From positions 1 to 64,000 of the forward strand of contig RDXE01000031.1 in assembly GCA_004292755.1 (NCBI GenBank): DNA of 64,000 nt, read 5' to 3'. The notes beneath the pieces were generated by a model that made no database searches, was not told where the DNA came from, and saw only the letters and a program-made list of their open reading frames with translations. Shown here in pieces: positions 47,960 through 60,119 of this stretch; the first letter of the stretch is position 1; every line of letters starts with the position of its first letter. Position numbers and translations under genes: made by a program. The DNA is from Alphaproteobacteria bacterium. GTDB taxonomy: Bacteria > Pseudomonadota > Alphaproteobacteria > Elsterales > Elsteraceae.

Positions 47960-48373
47960 TTAGAACGGCAGCCCGTCTACGGCTGCCAGCATGGCCCGCG
48001 CGATGTCCAGTTCCGAGGGAACGGGATCCTCGCCAATCGGGCGCAAGGCCCCTGCGGGGTCGGCTGCAGACAGGGTGGCGACTTTGGCCGCCACTGCCTC
48101 GCGATCAATGTCCTTCATCGGGGTGGCAGTTTCGGCCAACACCACGCACCGATCAGGCGTGACTTCAGCAAAACCGCCGCCAACGAAGATTCGCTCCGTC
48201 ACACTGCCATTCTCATGCACGTCCAGCACCCCTGGACGCAGAGTCGCGATCAACGGTGCATGGCCGGCGAGCACGCCGAACAGACCCTCGCTGCCCGGCA
48301 GCACCACCATGTCCACGGGTTTGGACAACAGCAGCCGCTCCGGGCTGACCAGTTCGAACGTCACCTGCGCCAT
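47960..48373 (-). CDS. atpC: F1 ATP synthase epsilon subunit
   Basis: 137 residues. Recognised from FELVSPERLLLSKPVDMVVL and PGSEGLFGVLAGHAPLIATL at the N-terminal beta sandwich and IFVGGGFAEVTPDRCVVLAE; the C-terminal helical part is short. Last gene of atpHAGDC, 18 bases behind atpD. It links rotor and catalytic head. Confidence 0.96.
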   Translation of the reverse strand: MAQVTFELVSPERLLLSKPVDMVVLPGSEGLFGVLAGHAPLIATLRPGVLDVHENGSVTERIFVGGGFAEVTPDRCVVLAETATPMKDIDREAVAAKVATLSAADPAGALRPIGEDPVPSELDIARAMLAAVDGLPF

Positions 48374-48391
48374 GACCGCTCTTCCCTACGA

Positions 48392-50724
<2,333 letters not shown>

Positions 50725-50759
50725 ATCGGGCTCCGATCCTCAAGCGTCGCGGGCCGCGA

Positions 50760-52289
50760 TCAGGCGAAGGTGCGGACGAACTGGTCGAGGAAGCCCTTCA
50801 GCTTCTCTTCCGTCGGCGCCTTGATCTCCCGATCCTCACGGATCGCCGCCAGGATGTCCGGCGCCTTGGACTTCAGATCGGCGCGGAACTGAGCTTCCCA
50901 GCGGACCACGTCACCCGTCGCCACCTTGTCGAGATAGCCACGGACACCGGCGAAGATCGCAGCAACCTGCTCTTCCACCGGCAGCGGCTGGAACTGACCC
51001 TGCTTCAGCAGCTCAGTCAGACGCGCACCGCGGGCCAGCAAGCGCTGGGTTGCCGGGTCAAGGTCAGACGCGAACTGCGCGAAGGCCGCCATCTCGCGGT
51101 ACTGCGCCAGTTCCATCTTGATGCGACCGGCCACCTGCTTCATCGCCTTGATCTGAGCGGCCGAACCGACGCGGCTGACCGACAGACCGACGTTGATCGC
51201 CGGGCGAATGCCCTTATAGAACAACTCGGTTTCCAGGAAGATCTGGCCGTCGGTGATCGAGATCACGTTGGTCGGGATGTAGGCCGACACGTCACCCGCC
51301 TGGGTTTCGATCACCGGCAGTGCCGTCAGCGAGCCAGCACCCATGGAGTCGTTCATCTTCGCCGCGCGCTCCAGCAAGCGCGAGTGGAGATAGAACACGT
51401 CGCCCGGATAGGCTTCGCGGCCCGGCGGACGGCGCAGCAGCAGCGACATCTGACGATACGCAACTGCCTGCTTCGACAGATCATCATAGATGATCAGGGC
51501 GTGCATGCCGTTGTCGCGGAAGAATTCACCCATGGCGCAGCCCGTGTAGGGCGCCAGGAACTGCAGCGGAGCCGGGTCGGATGCAGTGGCGGCAACGACG
51601 ATGGAATAGTCCATCGCGCCGAAGTCCTGCAGCGTCTTCACGATCTGCGCGACGGTGGAGCGCTTTTGCCCAATCGCCACATAGATGCAGTAGAGCTTCT
51701 TCGACTCATCGCCCAGCGCGTTGACCGACTTCTGGTTCAAGATGGTGTCGATGGCAACGGCCGTCTTGCCAGTTTGACGGTCGCCGATGATCAACTCGCG
51801 CTGACCGCGACCGATCGGCACCAAGCTATCGATCGCCTTCAGGCCGGTCTGCATCGGCTCATGCACCGACTTGCGCGGGATGATGCCGGGGGCCTTCACT
51901 TCAACGCGCTGGCGGGTCACATCGGTCAACGGCCCGCGGCCATCAATCGGGTTGCCCAGACCATCGACGACGCGGCCCAGCAGGCCACGGCCAACCGGCA
52001 CGTCCACGATGGTGCCGGTCCGCTTCACGGTGTCGCCTTCGCGGATCGACTTGTCGTCGCCGAAGATCACGACGCCGACATTGTCGGTTTCCAGGTTCAG
52101 GGCCATCCCCCGGATCCCGTTCGGAAACTCCACCATCTCGCCAGCCTGGACCTGGTCCAGACCATAGACGCGGGCAATGCCGTCGCCGACCGACAGCACC
52201 TGGCCGACTTCGGCCACTTCCGCGCCAGCCCCGAAGCTCGCGATTTGGTTCTTCAGGATTGCCGAAATTTCGGCGGCACGGATGTCCAT
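50760..52289 (-). CDS. atpA: F1 ATP synthase alpha subunit
   Basis: 509 residues, full length. P-loop GDRQTGKT at 169-176, the signature [17 protein letters not shown], and the N-terminal [16 protein letters not shown] typical of Alphaproteobacteria. The start forms a TGATG junction with the atpH stop, so the two are coupled. Confidence 0.98.
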   Translation of the reverse strand: MDIRAAEISAILKNQIASFGAGAEVAEVGQVLSVGDGIARVYGLDQVQAGEMVEFPNGIRGMALNLETDNVGVVIFGDDKSIREGDTVKRTGTIVDVPVGRGLLGRVVDGLGNPIDGRGPLTDVTRQRVEVKAPGIIPRKSVHEPMQTGLKAIDSLVPIGRGQRELIIGDRQTGKTAVAIDTILNQKSVNALGDESKKLYCIYVAIGQKRSTVAQIVKTLQDFGAMDYSIVVAATASDPAPLQFLAPYTGCAMGEFFRDNGMHALIIYDDLSKQAVAYRQMSLLLRRPPGREAYPGDVFYLHSRLLERAAKMNDSMGAGSLTALPVIETQAGDVSAYIPTNVISITDGQIFLETELFYKGIRPAINVGLSVSRVGSAAQIKAMKQVAGRIKMELAQYREMAAFAQFASDLDPATQRLLARGARLTELLKQGQFQPLPVEEQVAAIFAGVRGYLDKVATGDVVRWEAQFRADLKSKAPDILAAIREDREIKAPTEEKLKGFLDQFVRTFA

Positions 52290-52849
52290 CAGGCCACTCC
52301 CTTCATGGCGAGCTGCAGACGCATCAGCTTGGTTTTGAGACTATGGTCGACCAACTTGGAACCGACCTTGACGACAAGACCCCCGATGAGGGTCGGATCA
52401 ACCGATTGGTTGATCGTGATCCGAGGTGCAACGCTGGCACGCAGACGCTGGCTGAGCTGTTCCACCTGTTCCCACGACAGCGGCTGAGCGGAGGTCACCT
52501 CCACCGTCACTTCACCGCGCTTGTCGGCTAGGCGCGCCAAAAAGGCGTTCGCCACCGGCACCAGCGCCGCAAGACGACGGTTCTGCGCCAGCACACCGAC
52601 CAGATTGCGGGTCAGCGGCGTGACACCCAGATGGTCGACAACCGCCATCACCGCTGTGGCGACGACGTCGCGCTTCAGCACGGGAATGGTGAGCAGGCGC
52701 TGGAATTCCGGCACTGAGGCCACGCTGGCGCTCAGTAGCCTTAAATCCTGCGCCACCGCGTCCAGTGCGCCCTGGCTGTCCGCCAAGTCGTACAAGGCCA
52801 CGGCGTAGCGTTCGGCAAGCCCTTTCAGGCCGGTGGTCTGTGTCGCCAC
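52289..52849 (-). CDS. atpH: F1 ATP synthase delta subunit
   Basis: 186 residues from GTG 52849 ([20 protein letters not shown]), the family start; the frame open to 52999 has no homology. Further motifs: [24 protein letters not shown] and [19 protein letters not shown]. First gene of atpHAGDC. Fo genes (atpIBEF) are not here, as is normal in Rhodospirillales, where F1 and Fo operons are split. Confidence 0.95.
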   Translation of the reverse strand: MATQTTGLKGLAERYAVALYDLADSQGALDAVAQDLRLLSASVASVPEFQRLLTIPVLKRDVVATAVMAVVDHLGVTPLTRNLVGVLAQNRRLAALVPVANAFLARLADKRGEVTVEVTSAQPLSWEQVEQLSQRLRASVAPRITINQSVDPTLIGGLVVKVGSKLVDHSLKTKLMRLQLAMKGVA

Positions 52850-52935
52850 GCGTGCGATCCACTGTTGTTGAGAACCACACTCCGGAGGAGCCCGAAGCGC
52901 GGCTGCCGGTGGGTTCCGGCAAGAATTGACGAGGC

Positions 52936-52955
52936 CGGGACGTGCGCCCGTCCCG
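52936..52955 (-). promoter_or_regulatory. Hairpin in the atpH leader
   Basis: Perfect 6-bp stem CGGGAC/GTCCCG with an 8-base loop, 87 bp before the atpH start. Further upstream on the same strand TATGCT may be a -10 element. Could be a leader structure of the atp operon or the tail structure of metW transcripts; not decidable here. Confidence 0.3.
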
Positions 52956-53081
52956 AAGCGGCGCGATGGGTAGCATAGGCACTTCGACCCGCGCAACACG
53001 CGCCATCATCGCCGCAACGTCGCAGGCCATGCCGCCGCAGCATCCCCCCACACTTTATGGGGCGATGCTGCACCCGACCAA

Positions 53082-53705
53082 TCAGCGCCGTAACAGAAAC
53101 ACTGCCTGTTGACCGAAGATGTTGGCCAGTCGCTGCGACCGGATGTCCCGTCGCCGCCCACCCGCATCGAACGCGACAGCCCGCTCCACCACCAACCCCT
53201 CCAACAGCGCCAAGTCCAGAAAGTCCTGGATCGTGCACAGGTGAATGTTGGGGGTATCGAACCAGCTTTGTGGCAGGGCGGTTGTCACTGGCATGCGCCC
53301 CGTTGCCAACAGGGACCACCGTACCCGCCAATAGCCAAAGTTTGGCAGGGAAACAATTGCGTGGCGCCCAATCCGCACCAACTCCCGCAAGACTGTCCGC
53401 GGCTCCCGCGTTGCTTGCAGGGTTTGAGACAGGATTGCGTAGTCGAAGCTTTGATCGGGGAAATCAGCCAAGTCAGTGTCCGCATCGCCCTGGATCACCG
53501 ACAGCCCGCGGGCGACCGACATATTCACGCCAGCCTGCGACAATTCCAACCCGCGCCCTTCGCACCCACGGCCATCGACCAGTGCCTCCAGCAGCAAGCC
53601 GTCGCCGCAGCCAACATCCAGCACCCGGGCGCTCGGCTCGACCAGATCAAGGATCAGGTCGAGGTCAACGCGCCCGGTGCGACCAGTCGTCACCGCCGCG
53701 GTCAT
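53082..53705 (-). CDS. metW: Methionine biosynthesis protein MetW
   Basis: 207 residues; SAM-binding fold with [20 protein letters not shown] (about 28-47), [20 protein letters not shown] and the MetW-specific [20 protein letters not shown] and [14 protein letters not shown]. Partner of MetX in homoserine acetylation/succinylation in many Proteobacteria. Its ATG overlaps the metX stop by 4 bases. Confidence 0.95.
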   Translation of the reverse strand: MTAAVTTGRTGRVDLDLILDLVEPSARVLDVGCGDGLLLEALVDGRGCEGRGLELSQAGVNMSVARGLSVIQGDADTDLADFPDQSFDYAILSQTLQATREPRTVLRELVRIGRHAIVSLPNFGYWRVRWSLLATGRMPVTTALPQSWFDTPNIHLCTIQDFLDLALLEGLVVERAVAFDAGGRRRDIRSQRLANIFGQQAVFLLRR

Positions 53706-54907
53706 GATGCCCCCCGTGAACGGTCCCGCCCGTTCAGGAACCCGCGCAACACGGCTTCCAGTTCTGGTTCCTCCAGCAGGAAGGCATCGTGCCCGCGGTC
53801 GGTTGCGATCTCACAAAAGCTGACATCCGCCGCCACTGCAGTCAGTGCTCGCACCAATTGGCGGCTCTCCACTGTCGGGAACAGCCAGTCGGAGGTGAAG
53901 GAGACCACGCAGAACCGGGTACGCGTGCCCCGAAACGCCGCGGCCACGCTGCCATGCTCGGCGGCGAGGTCGAAGTAGTCCATCGCCCGCGTGATGTAGA
54001 GGTAGGCGTTGGCGTCGAACCGCTCGACAAAACTGCGGCCCTGATGGCGCAGATAGCTCTCCACCTGAAAATCCGCATCGAACCCGAAAGACAGATTCGC
54101 CCGATTCTGCAAGGTTCGACCGAACTTTCGCTGGAGCGCCGGTTCCGACAGATAGGTGATGTGGGCCGCCATCCGCGCCACCGCGAGGCCGCGCTCAGGA
54201 CGGGTGCCCGCCTCGAGATACGCGCCACCGCGCCAATCCGGGTCCGCCATGATCGCCTGGCGACCAACCTCGTGGAAGGCGATGTTCTGGGCGGAGTGCC
54301 GGGTGGCCGTGGCAATCGGCACCGCCGCGCGCACCCGGTGGGGGTAGGCGGCGGCCCACTGCAACACCTGCATGCCGCCCATTGAGCCGCCAACGACAGC
54401 GGCCAGCTGGTCAATCCCCAGCCAGTCCACCAACGCCGCCTGGGCGCGCACCATGTCGGCGATGGTGATCACCGGGAAGGTCAAACCATAGGGTCGCCCG
54501 GTTGCGGGGTCGAGGTCGCGCGGGCCGGTGCTGCCCATGCAGCCGCCAATCACATTGGCGCAGATGATAAAGTGCCGCTGCGGGTCAATCGGCTTGCACG
54601 GGCCGACCAACGTGCTCCACCAGCCGGTCTTGCCAGTGATCGGATGGGTGTCCAGCACATACTGGTCCCCCGTCAGCGCGTGGCAAATCAAGATGGCGTT
54701 GGACTTGTCGGCGGCCAGCACACCGTGGGTGGTGAAGGCGATCCGGACATCGCGCAGCACCTGCCCCGAATCCAGCGGCAGCTCTGGCAAGGTTAAGAAT
54801 CGCCCCGGCAGCGCCTGGGGATAAAACGGCAGCGCCAGTGGTCCATCGACCATGGCAGCGCGCTGTGGTCCAGCGACCACATTGGGTACATCGGTGCGTA
54901 TCGTCAT
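53702..54907 (-). CDS. metX: Homoserine O-acyltransferase MetX
   Basis: 401 residues, alpha/beta hydrolase fold; activates homoserine for methionine synthesis. Catalytic Ser175 in [14 protein letters not shown], Asp340 in [10 protein letters not shown] and His373 in [11 protein letters not shown]. Acyl donor (acetyl or succinyl) cannot be told from this. ATG 54907 (MTIRTDV) chosen over a GTG at 54925. The region before the start is structured (see leader). Operon with metW. Confidence 0.95.
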   Translation of the reverse strand: MTIRTDVPNVVAGPQRAAMVDGPLALPFYPQALPGRFLTLPELPLDSGQVLRDVRIAFTTHGVLAADKSNAILICHALTGDQYVLDTHPITGKTGWWSTLVGPCKPIDPQRHFIICANVIGGCMGSTGPRDLDPATGRPYGLTFPVITIADMVRAQAALVDWLGIDQLAAVVGGSMGGMQVLQWAAAYPHRVRAAVPIATATRHSAQNIAFHEVGRQAIMADPDWRGGAYLEAGTRPERGLAVARMAAHITYLSEPALQRKFGRTLQNRANLSFGFDADFQVESYLRHQGRSFVERFDANAYLYITRAMDYFDLAAEHGSVAAAFRGTRTRFCVVSFTSDWLFPTVESRQLVRALTAVAADVSFCEIATDRGHDAFLLEEPELEAVLRGFLNGRDRSRGAS

Positions 54908-54920
54908 TGGACGGGCGGTT

Positions 54921-54996
54921 GCCACTCCCGAGCAGTGGCCCCTTTCGTGTGCGCCGTGATCGGTCGCTTGGCGGGGCTTGGAACCAATGACGACCG
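54921..54996 (-). promoter_or_regulatory. Structured metX 5' leader
   Basis: Two hairpins on the metX strand: an outer stem CGGTCG/CGACCG (54961-54996) with an inner TTGG/CCAA stem, then GCCACT/AGTGGC around a 7-base loop (54921-54939), which starts 14 bases before the ATG. It could be a regulatory leader for methionine control. I do not see the SAM-II consensus in it. Confidence 0.35.
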
Positions 54997-55029
54997 TGCG
55001 GCCCGCTTGTCACTAAGTCAATTGTTCGT

Positions 55030-55058
55030 TTGCACCGCCCTACCCCTCTGGCTATGCA
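55030..55058 (+). promoter_or_regulatory. Candidate promoter of the chorismate mutase gene
   Basis: TTGCAC and TATGCA with 17 bp between them, ending 25 bp before the start codon. Reasonable sigma70 spacing, but short for a leader; moderate support only. Confidence 0.35.
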
Positions 55059-55083
55059 GAGACATGTTTAGTTGGTTCACGCC

Positions 55084-55941
55084 ATGACCTCGTCTAACTC
55101 CCCCCCCTCCCTGGCAGACCTGCGCCGCGAGATTGATGGCATCGATGATGCCTTGCATGATCTGCTGATGCGCCGGGCCGCCCTTGTGGATGCCATCGCT
55201 GCCGCCAAACGAGGCGAGCCGAGCCTCGCCGGGCCGGGACTGCGCCCAGGGCGCGAAGCGGCCATCCTGCGCCGTCTGCTGGCCCGCCATCAGGGGCGGT
55301 TTCCACGCAAGGCGCTGGTTCGGATCTGGCGGGAACTGGTCAACGCGATGACCAACCTGCAGGGCCCCTACGCCGTCGCCGTTCACATTCCCGATGGCAA
55401 CCCCGACTTGTGGGACTTGGCGCGCGACCATTTCGGCACCGTGGTGGCGGTCCGCGAGTATGATTCGCCGGGCGCCATCATCCGTGCGGTGGTGGAGCAG
55501 CCGGGCACGGTCGGCGTGCTGCGCTTCCCTGCCGAGGGCGAGGCGGAGCCTTGGTGGCCTGCCCTGCTGGTGACGGATCCGAAGGCACCCCGGCTGGTCG
55601 CCCGCCTGCCCGTCGCGCGTCAGGGTGAGCCTGACGTCGACGCCGTGGTGATCGCACGCAGCCCGCTTGACCCCTCCGGCCACGATGTCAGCCTGTTCGC
55701 GCTGGAAACCAATGGCCCTGTCAGCCGGGCGAGCCTGCTAGAGCGGTTGGCCGCCGCGGGCTTTGGCGCTGCCATTCTGGCAACCCAACCAGGCACCACG
55801 CCCGATAGTGGGCGCTGCCACCTGATCCAGGTGGATGGCTTCCACGATGCCACGGCGATTGCGTCCTTGCGAGCAGCCGGTGGCGATGCAGTGGTTGCGG
55901 GCGTGTGGCTGGGCGGCTATGCCGTGCCGATCGTGTTCTGA
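55084..55941 (+). CDS. Chorismate mutase (type II) with C-terminal extension
   Basis: 285 residues from ATG 55084. The first 90 residues are an AroQ-type chorismate mutase: LADLRREIDGIDDALHDLLM with the catalytic Arg/Glu set, RRAALVDAIAAAK and the second helix ending in ALVRIWRELVNAM. The rest (about 95-285) resembles the regulatory or degenerate prephenate-dehydratase-like half seen in Rhodospirillales homologues, but lacks a clear PDT catalytic motif (TxR). It converts chorismate to prephenate; starts the CM-hisC-tyrC group. Confidence 0.85.
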   Translation: MTSSNSPPSLADLRREIDGIDDALHDLLMRRAALVDAIAAAKRGEPSLAGPGLRPGREAAILRRLLARHQGRFPRKALVRIWRELVNAMTNLQGPYAVAVHIPDGNPDLWDLARDHFGTVVAVREYDSPGAIIRAVVEQPGTVGVLRFPAEGEAEPWWPALLVTDPKAPRLVARLPVARQGEPDVDAVVIARSPLDPSGHDVSLFALETNGPVSRASLLERLAAAGFGAAILATQPGTTPDSGRCHLIQVDGFHDATAIASLRAAGGDAVVAGVWLGGYAVPIVF

Positions 55942-56004
55942 CACACCCGCGCGGTCGACCGTGGCACCCAGCCCTCGGCACCCAGCGGTGGAGGGTTCCT
56001 GGCT

Positions 56005-57126
56005 ATGACCTCGCCTGCTCCCAAGCCCGGCATTCTGGAGATCGCAGCCTATGTTGGCGGCAAGTCGAAAGCCGCCCCTGGCGTAACGCCGATCAAACTG
56101 TCCTCCAACGAAGGGGCATTGGGTCCAAGCCCGAAAGCGATGGCGGCCTTCACAGCTGCCGCACCCGACCTGCATCGCTACCCCGATGGCGGCGCAATCG
56201 CACTGAGGGCCGCGATTGCGCGGCGCTATGGGCTGGAGGCGGATCGGATTGTCTGCGGGGCCGGGTCCGACGAGTTGATCGCACTGTTGACCAAGGCCTA
56301 TGCCGGGCCGGGTGATGAGGTGCTGTACAGCCAGCACGGTTTCTTGATGTACCCGATTGCGGCGAAGAGCGTTGGGGCAACCCCGATTGCCGTACCGGAG
56401 CAGAACCTGACCGCGGACATTGATGGGTTGCTGGCGGCTGTGACGCCAAACACCCGCATCCTGTTCCTCGCCAATCCCAACAATCCAACTGGCACGCTGT
56501 TGCCAGCAGAGGCGGTGCGGCGGCTGCACGCGGGTCTGCCGGCGTCAGTGCTCCTCGTGCTGGATGCCGCCTATGCCGAGTATGTTGACCGCAACGACTA
56601 TGACCCCGGCATCGGGCTGGTGCAGGCGGCCGACAATGTCGTGATGCTGCGCACCTTCTCGAAAATCTACGCACTCGCCGCCCTGCGGCTCGGCTGGGCC
56701 TATTGTCCGCCTGCCATCGCCGATGTGCTGAACCGGCTGCGCGGCCCGTTCAACACGGGTCTAGCCGCCCAAGCCGCTGGTGTTGCCGCGATGGAGGATC
56801 AAGCCTTCGTCGATGCCGTCAAAGCCCACAACGACATTTGGCGTCCCTGGCTGGCGCAGGAATTGGCAGCAGCGGGGCTGAGCGTGGTGCCTTCGGTTGC
56901 GAACTTCCTGCTGGTGCGCTTTCCCGGGGGGGCCGCAGCCGCGGCTGCCTGCTATCGCTTTCTTGAGGCGCGCGGGCTGATCGTGCGGGAGATGGGCGGC
57001 TATGGCCTTGGCGATTGCCTGCGCATCACGGTCGGCACAGAGGCCGAGTGTCGGGCCGTGGCAGCTGGCATCACCGCGTTCTGCACGGAGCAATCCACCA
57101 CCGCCGCAGCGGGATCAGCCGCATGA
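56005..57126 (+). CDS. hisC: Histidinol-phosphate / aromatic aminotransferase HisC
   Basis: 373 residues, PLP fold type I. Seen: KLSSNEGALGPSPKAMAAF, YPDGGAIALRAAIA, FLANPNNPTGTLL (substrate Asn), LVLDAAYAEYVD and the Schiff-base Lys220 in TFSKIYALAALRLGW. Downstream of chorismate mutase and overlapping tyrC by 4 bases, it probably acts in Tyr/Phe synthesis as a broad HisC-type enzyme, as well as or instead of His synthesis. GGAGGG precedes the start. Confidence 0.92.
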   Translation: MTSPAPKPGILEIAAYVGGKSKAAPGVTPIKLSSNEGALGPSPKAMAAFTAAAPDLHRYPDGGAIALRAAIARRYGLEADRIVCGAGSDELIALLTKAYAGPGDEVLYSQHGFLMYPIAAKSVGATPIAVPEQNLTADIDGLLAAVTPNTRILFLANPNNPTGTLLPAEAVRRLHAGLPASVLLVLDAAYAEYVDRNDYDPGIGLVQAADNVVMLRTFSKIYALAALRLGWAYCPPAIADVLNRLRGPFNTGLAAQAAGVAAMEDQAFVDAVKAHNDIWRPWLAQELAAAGLSVVPSVANFLLVRFPGGAAAAAACYRFLEARGLIVREMGGYGLGDCLRITVGTEAECRAVAAGITAFCTEQSTTAAAGSAA

Positions 57127-58004
57127 GCCTGCCGGTTCAGCGCCTCGCAATCATTGGCATCGGGCTGATCGGCTCCTCCATCGCACGGGTTGCGCGAGAG
57201 AAGGGCTTGGCACGGGCCATCGTGTGTTCCGACGCCTCGGCCGAAGCGCGCGCCGATGCGCTGGCCCTGGGCATTGTCGACGCAGCCGAGGCGGACCCTG
57301 CTGTCGCAGTGGCTGGTGCCGATCTGGTGATCCTCTGCACCCCCATCGGTACCTATCGTGCCCTCGCCATGGCCATTGCCCCGGCTTTGGCGCCGGGGGC
57401 GATCCTGTCTGATGTCGGCTCGGTCAAGCAGGCGGCGATTGCGGCCGTGGCGCCCCACGTGCCACCAGGGGTTCACTTCATTCCTGGCCATCCCGTGGCG
57501 GGGACAGAGCATTCCGGCCCAAAATCCGGCTTTGCCAGCCTGTTCGATGGCCGCTGGTGCATCCTCACGCCGTTGGAGGGGACTGACCAAGCCGCCCTGG
57601 CCCGGCTGGAGGCGTTTTGGCAGGGGGCAGGCTCCAATCTCGCCACCATGACGCCGCTCCACCATGACCGGGTGCTGGCGATTACCTCCCACCTGCCGCA
57701 CTTGATCGCCTACACCATCGTCGGCACAGCCGCCGACCTGGAGGAGCATTTGCAGGCCGAGGTGATCCAATACTCAGCCGGTGGCTTCCGCGACTTTACC
57801 CGCATCGCTGGCTCTGACCCCGTGATGTGGCGTGACGTCTTCCTGACCAACCGCGAGGCTGTCCTGGAAATGCTGGGCCGCCTGCACGAAGACATCGCCC
57901 TGATGCAACGCGCGATCCGCATCGGCGACGGCAAAACCCTCGAAGACCTGTTCACCCGCACCCGCGCCATCCGCCGCGGCGTGCTGGCGGCGAAGCAGGC
58001 GTAG
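57123..58004 (+). CDS. tyrC: Prephenate/arogenate dehydrogenase TyrC (TyrA family)
   Basis: 293 residues. Rossmann start LAIIGIGLIGSSIARVA, DLVILCTPIGTY, DVGSVKQAAI, then FIPGHPVAGTEHSGP with the catalytic His and YSAGGFRDFTRIAGSDPVMW. NAD or NADP preference is not decided from the fingerprint. Overlaps hisC in an ATGA junction; the trio supplies Tyr and Phe precursors. Confidence 0.94.
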   Translation: MSLPVQRLAIIGIGLIGSSIARVAREKGLARAIVCSDASAEARADALALGIVDAAEADPAVAVAGADLVILCTPIGTYRALAMAIAPALAPGAILSDVGSVKQAAIAAVAPHVPPGVHFIPGHPVAGTEHSGPKSGFASLFDGRWCILTPLEGTDQAALARLEAFWQGAGSNLATMTPLHHDRVLAITSHLPHLIAYTIVGTAADLEEHLQAEVIQYSAGGFRDFTRIAGSDPVMWRDVFLTNREAVLEMLGRLHEDIALMQRAIRIGDGKTLEDLFTRTRAIRRGVLAAKQA

Positions 58005-58178
58005 GGGGGGTGTCGAGGACTAAAACTATCGTCTGGCGGTCAAGCTTGAGACAGCCAGCGGCATACTGGGCTGTTCATTGCGGGAAACTGGTAGTTCATA
58101 CTCTCTGCCAACCTCGTTAGCCTCGGGATTTGAGCGTTCTTCAGTTTGACTGGTGACCAGGCTGGATTCTGGTTTGCA

Positions 58179-58619
58179 TTAAACAAGATCGACATTTTCG
58201 ATCTGTACGTACCAAACCGCCAGTGACTGAACCTTCTTTGCAATCTTGGCGGTGCCCCAGACCTCGCCGTGATGGTCGTTCCCCGGCAGCGGGACAAATC
58301 CAACCCGACACCCAAGACCACGAAGCGCCCCAGCGGTGAAGCGAACCGAGCCCATGAATCTGGGCGTAGTGACAAATTCCTTTGGCTTCAAGCCAGCAGC
58401 GAGTATCGACGCCTCTAAGTCTACTGACATACCAGCATTCGCGCCGGAAGATGGTTTGAAGCACATGGATGAGATGCGGCGACCGCCGCGGCCATCATCA
58501 ACGATGTGATACTCTGATACCCGCCGAATCACCCCATCATCAGGCGATATGTCTGGATGATCATAGGGGCTGACAGTACCGTCAGCATTACGCTGCGGTG
58601 GCTTCAGCAGCACGGCCAT
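58179..58619 (-). CDS. Hypothetical protein, third gene of the TIGR04255 island
   Basis: 146 residues from ATG 58619, overlapping the upstream gene by 32 bases. Begins MAVLLKPPQRNADGTVSPYD then HPDISPDDGVIRRVSEYHIV; the centre has GRGGRRISSMCFKPSSG and the C-terminal part RFTAGALRGLGCRVGFVPL. I recognise no family. No signal peptide or membrane segment, so cytosolic. Its base composition is nearer to the rest of the island than to tyrC. Co-translation with the two genes before it suggests one function. Confidence 0.6.
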   Translation of the reverse strand: MAVLLKPPQRNADGTVSPYDHPDISPDDGVIRRVSEYHIVDDGRGGRRISSMCFKPSSGANAGMSVDLEASILAAGLKPKEFVTTPRFMGSVRFTAGALRGLGCRVGFVPLPGNDHHGEVWGTAKIAKKVQSLAVWYVQIENVDLV

Positions 58620-59061
58620 TCCCCATCAGTGATTCCAGCCAGCCGACGACCAAAGTAAAGTCATTGGTCAAAGCTACTTCCTTAACCTGCTGGTCATGGT
58701 CTAGATACCAAGCCTCAACACGATTCGGCGCGAGAACGTGCAACTCAATTGATCCGCTCTCTGTGTGCCATTCCGCTTGGAGATCGCCATTCACGCCGGG
58801 AACAAGCTGCGGCACTTCACATCCTGGGATCTTTAACTGCGTCAACATGCTCAATGTAAAGTAGGCCGTGGAAAACTGTACTGGACGCGCTGCATACCCG
58901 TCCCACCCAATTGGCAGGTGGACGAGATCGTCGAGCCGCCGGACAACCGTCTCTGACCAAGGGTCATGTTCTGCCACTAACACATGCGACCGCGAAGCGT
59001 CCAATGAAGTGACGTTGGTACGCCGCGGACTGAAGAAACCCTCGCTGAAGGCAGTGATCAT
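58588..59061 (-). CDS. Hypothetical protein with a LPIGWDGY motif, second gene of the TIGR04255 island
   Basis: 157 residues from ATG 59061, which overlaps the TIGR04255 gene stop by 4 bases. Its landmark is LVHLPIGWDGYAARPVQFST (about 51-70), with ALLQPE-like continuation CEVPQLVPGVNGDLQAEWHT and SIELHVLAPNRVEAWYLD. Such GWDGY proteins recur beside TIGR04255 genes in scattered genomes, from my general knowledge of such loci, but no activity is established. No signal peptide. Confidence 0.65.
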   Translation of the reverse strand: MITAFSEGFFSPRRTNVTSLDASRSHVLVAEHDPWSETVVRRLDDLVHLPIGWDGYAARPVQFSTAYFTLSMLTQLKIPGCEVPQLVPGVNGDLQAEWHTESGSIELHVLAPNRVEAWYLDHDQQVKEVALTNDFTLVVGWLESLMGNGRAAEATAA

Positions 59062-59960
59062 TGAGTTCGCTCCCAAACCGCGTGTGCCGCCTTAGAAGTT
59101 ATCTCGGCGAACATCTTGACGATCAAATCGCGCCCTATGCAAAGGAAATCAAGTGCATCGGCGATGGACGTAGACCGCGGCGCTCCTCTCGCGGATAGTT
59201 GAACGACCAAAAGTGGCGCACCAACGCTGTCCAGCTGGCTATTCACCTCGCAGATCAGGCGACCCGTTGGGCTATTATCGGAACCATGAATTAGTTTGGT
59301 GAAGGTTAGTGACATATTCTCAACGTTAAAATCGTCTAAACCCATAATTCGGAACCATTGGCTTGGATAAATTTGACTACCCTTCAGTGAAATCTGATTG
59401 GTATAAGTAATTTCACATTGATTTATCCGAAGATCTTGGGTATTGAGATTTTTCATGTATTCGTTCAATAAATAAAGCTCCGCCTCAAAGTCTTTGATTA
59501 AACTCTCAAATCTAGGGTATTCATTTTCTGTATTCAGACCTTTTCTCCAATTATGCAGGAGCCGGTCTGATTGAAACTGAATTAATTGGTCCTTCTCTCG
59601 AGATAGAAACAAAAATCGATTGTGCAAAGCACAACTAACGAACCCGAACTCAACTCGTGGCCCCCGCTGAGGCAGGCCGAAGGTTTCAAAGGCAGGTGGT
59701 ATCGGTTGCCGTTCCTCAACGATTGGAAATTGATCTTGATATAGCATCCATACCTCATAAGCTCGGATATGGTGATAGCGCTCGGGTGTTTCAAATTGCA
59801 CACCTATCCCAACCTCGTTCAAAGGGGGAGTACGGAAGTCCGGTAGGTCGGTAGGCCGTTGGATCACGTCGATTTCGCCCTTGCTGCCGAATCGGTATAC
59901 AAGGTTTGCGATTGGGCGGGAAGGTTCGGAAAAAATGCAGGCGCTGAAGTCAAGCGCCAC
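59058..59960 (-). CDS. TIGR04255 family protein
   Basis: Up to 300 residues. Recognised from DFRTPPLNEVGIGVQFETPE, then VWMLYQDQFPIVEERQPIPP and a C-terminal half with mixed beta/alpha pattern, the layout of the sporadically distributed TIGR04255 family. Start uncertain: GTG 59960 as given, or GTG 59867, which is nearer the usual family N-terminus; neither has a strong ribosome site. Clearly AT-richer than tyrC and argC around it. Heads a three-gene overlapping operon beside tRNA-Glu. Function unknown. Confidence 0.7.
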   Translation of the reverse strand: MALDFSACIFSEPSRPIANLVYRFGSKGEIDVIQRPTDLPDFRTPPLNEVGIGVQFETPERYHHIRAYEVWMLYQDQFPIVEERQPIPPAFETFGLPQRGPRVEFGFVSCALHNRFLFLSREKDQLIQFQSDRLLHNWRKGLNTENEYPRFESLIKDFEAELYLLNEYMKNLNTQDLRINQCEITYTNQISLKGSQIYPSQWFRIMGLDDFNVENMSLTFTKLIHGSDNSPTGRLICEVNSQLDSVGAPLLVVQLSARGAPRSTSIADALDFLCIGRDLIVKMFAEITSKAAHAVWERTQ

Positions 59961-60119
59961 ACCGGCGCCGTTGGTCGCGCTCGCCTCGCGATTTCAGCCT
60001 TGACGCGGTTCCGGAATGCCGGATCAGTCCGATTGGCGCACGGGCGTTCCCAAACACACTCGGCGACGCCCCAACCAGGACGCTAAAACTCTAACCGAAT
60101 CATGGGCTTAAAAAGCGGC

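Noticed and set aside
54908-55020. SAM-II riboswitch before metX
   Set aside because: I looked for the GTGATTT loop and the GCTAAA pseudoknot strand of SAM-II and saw neither; only generic hairpins are present.
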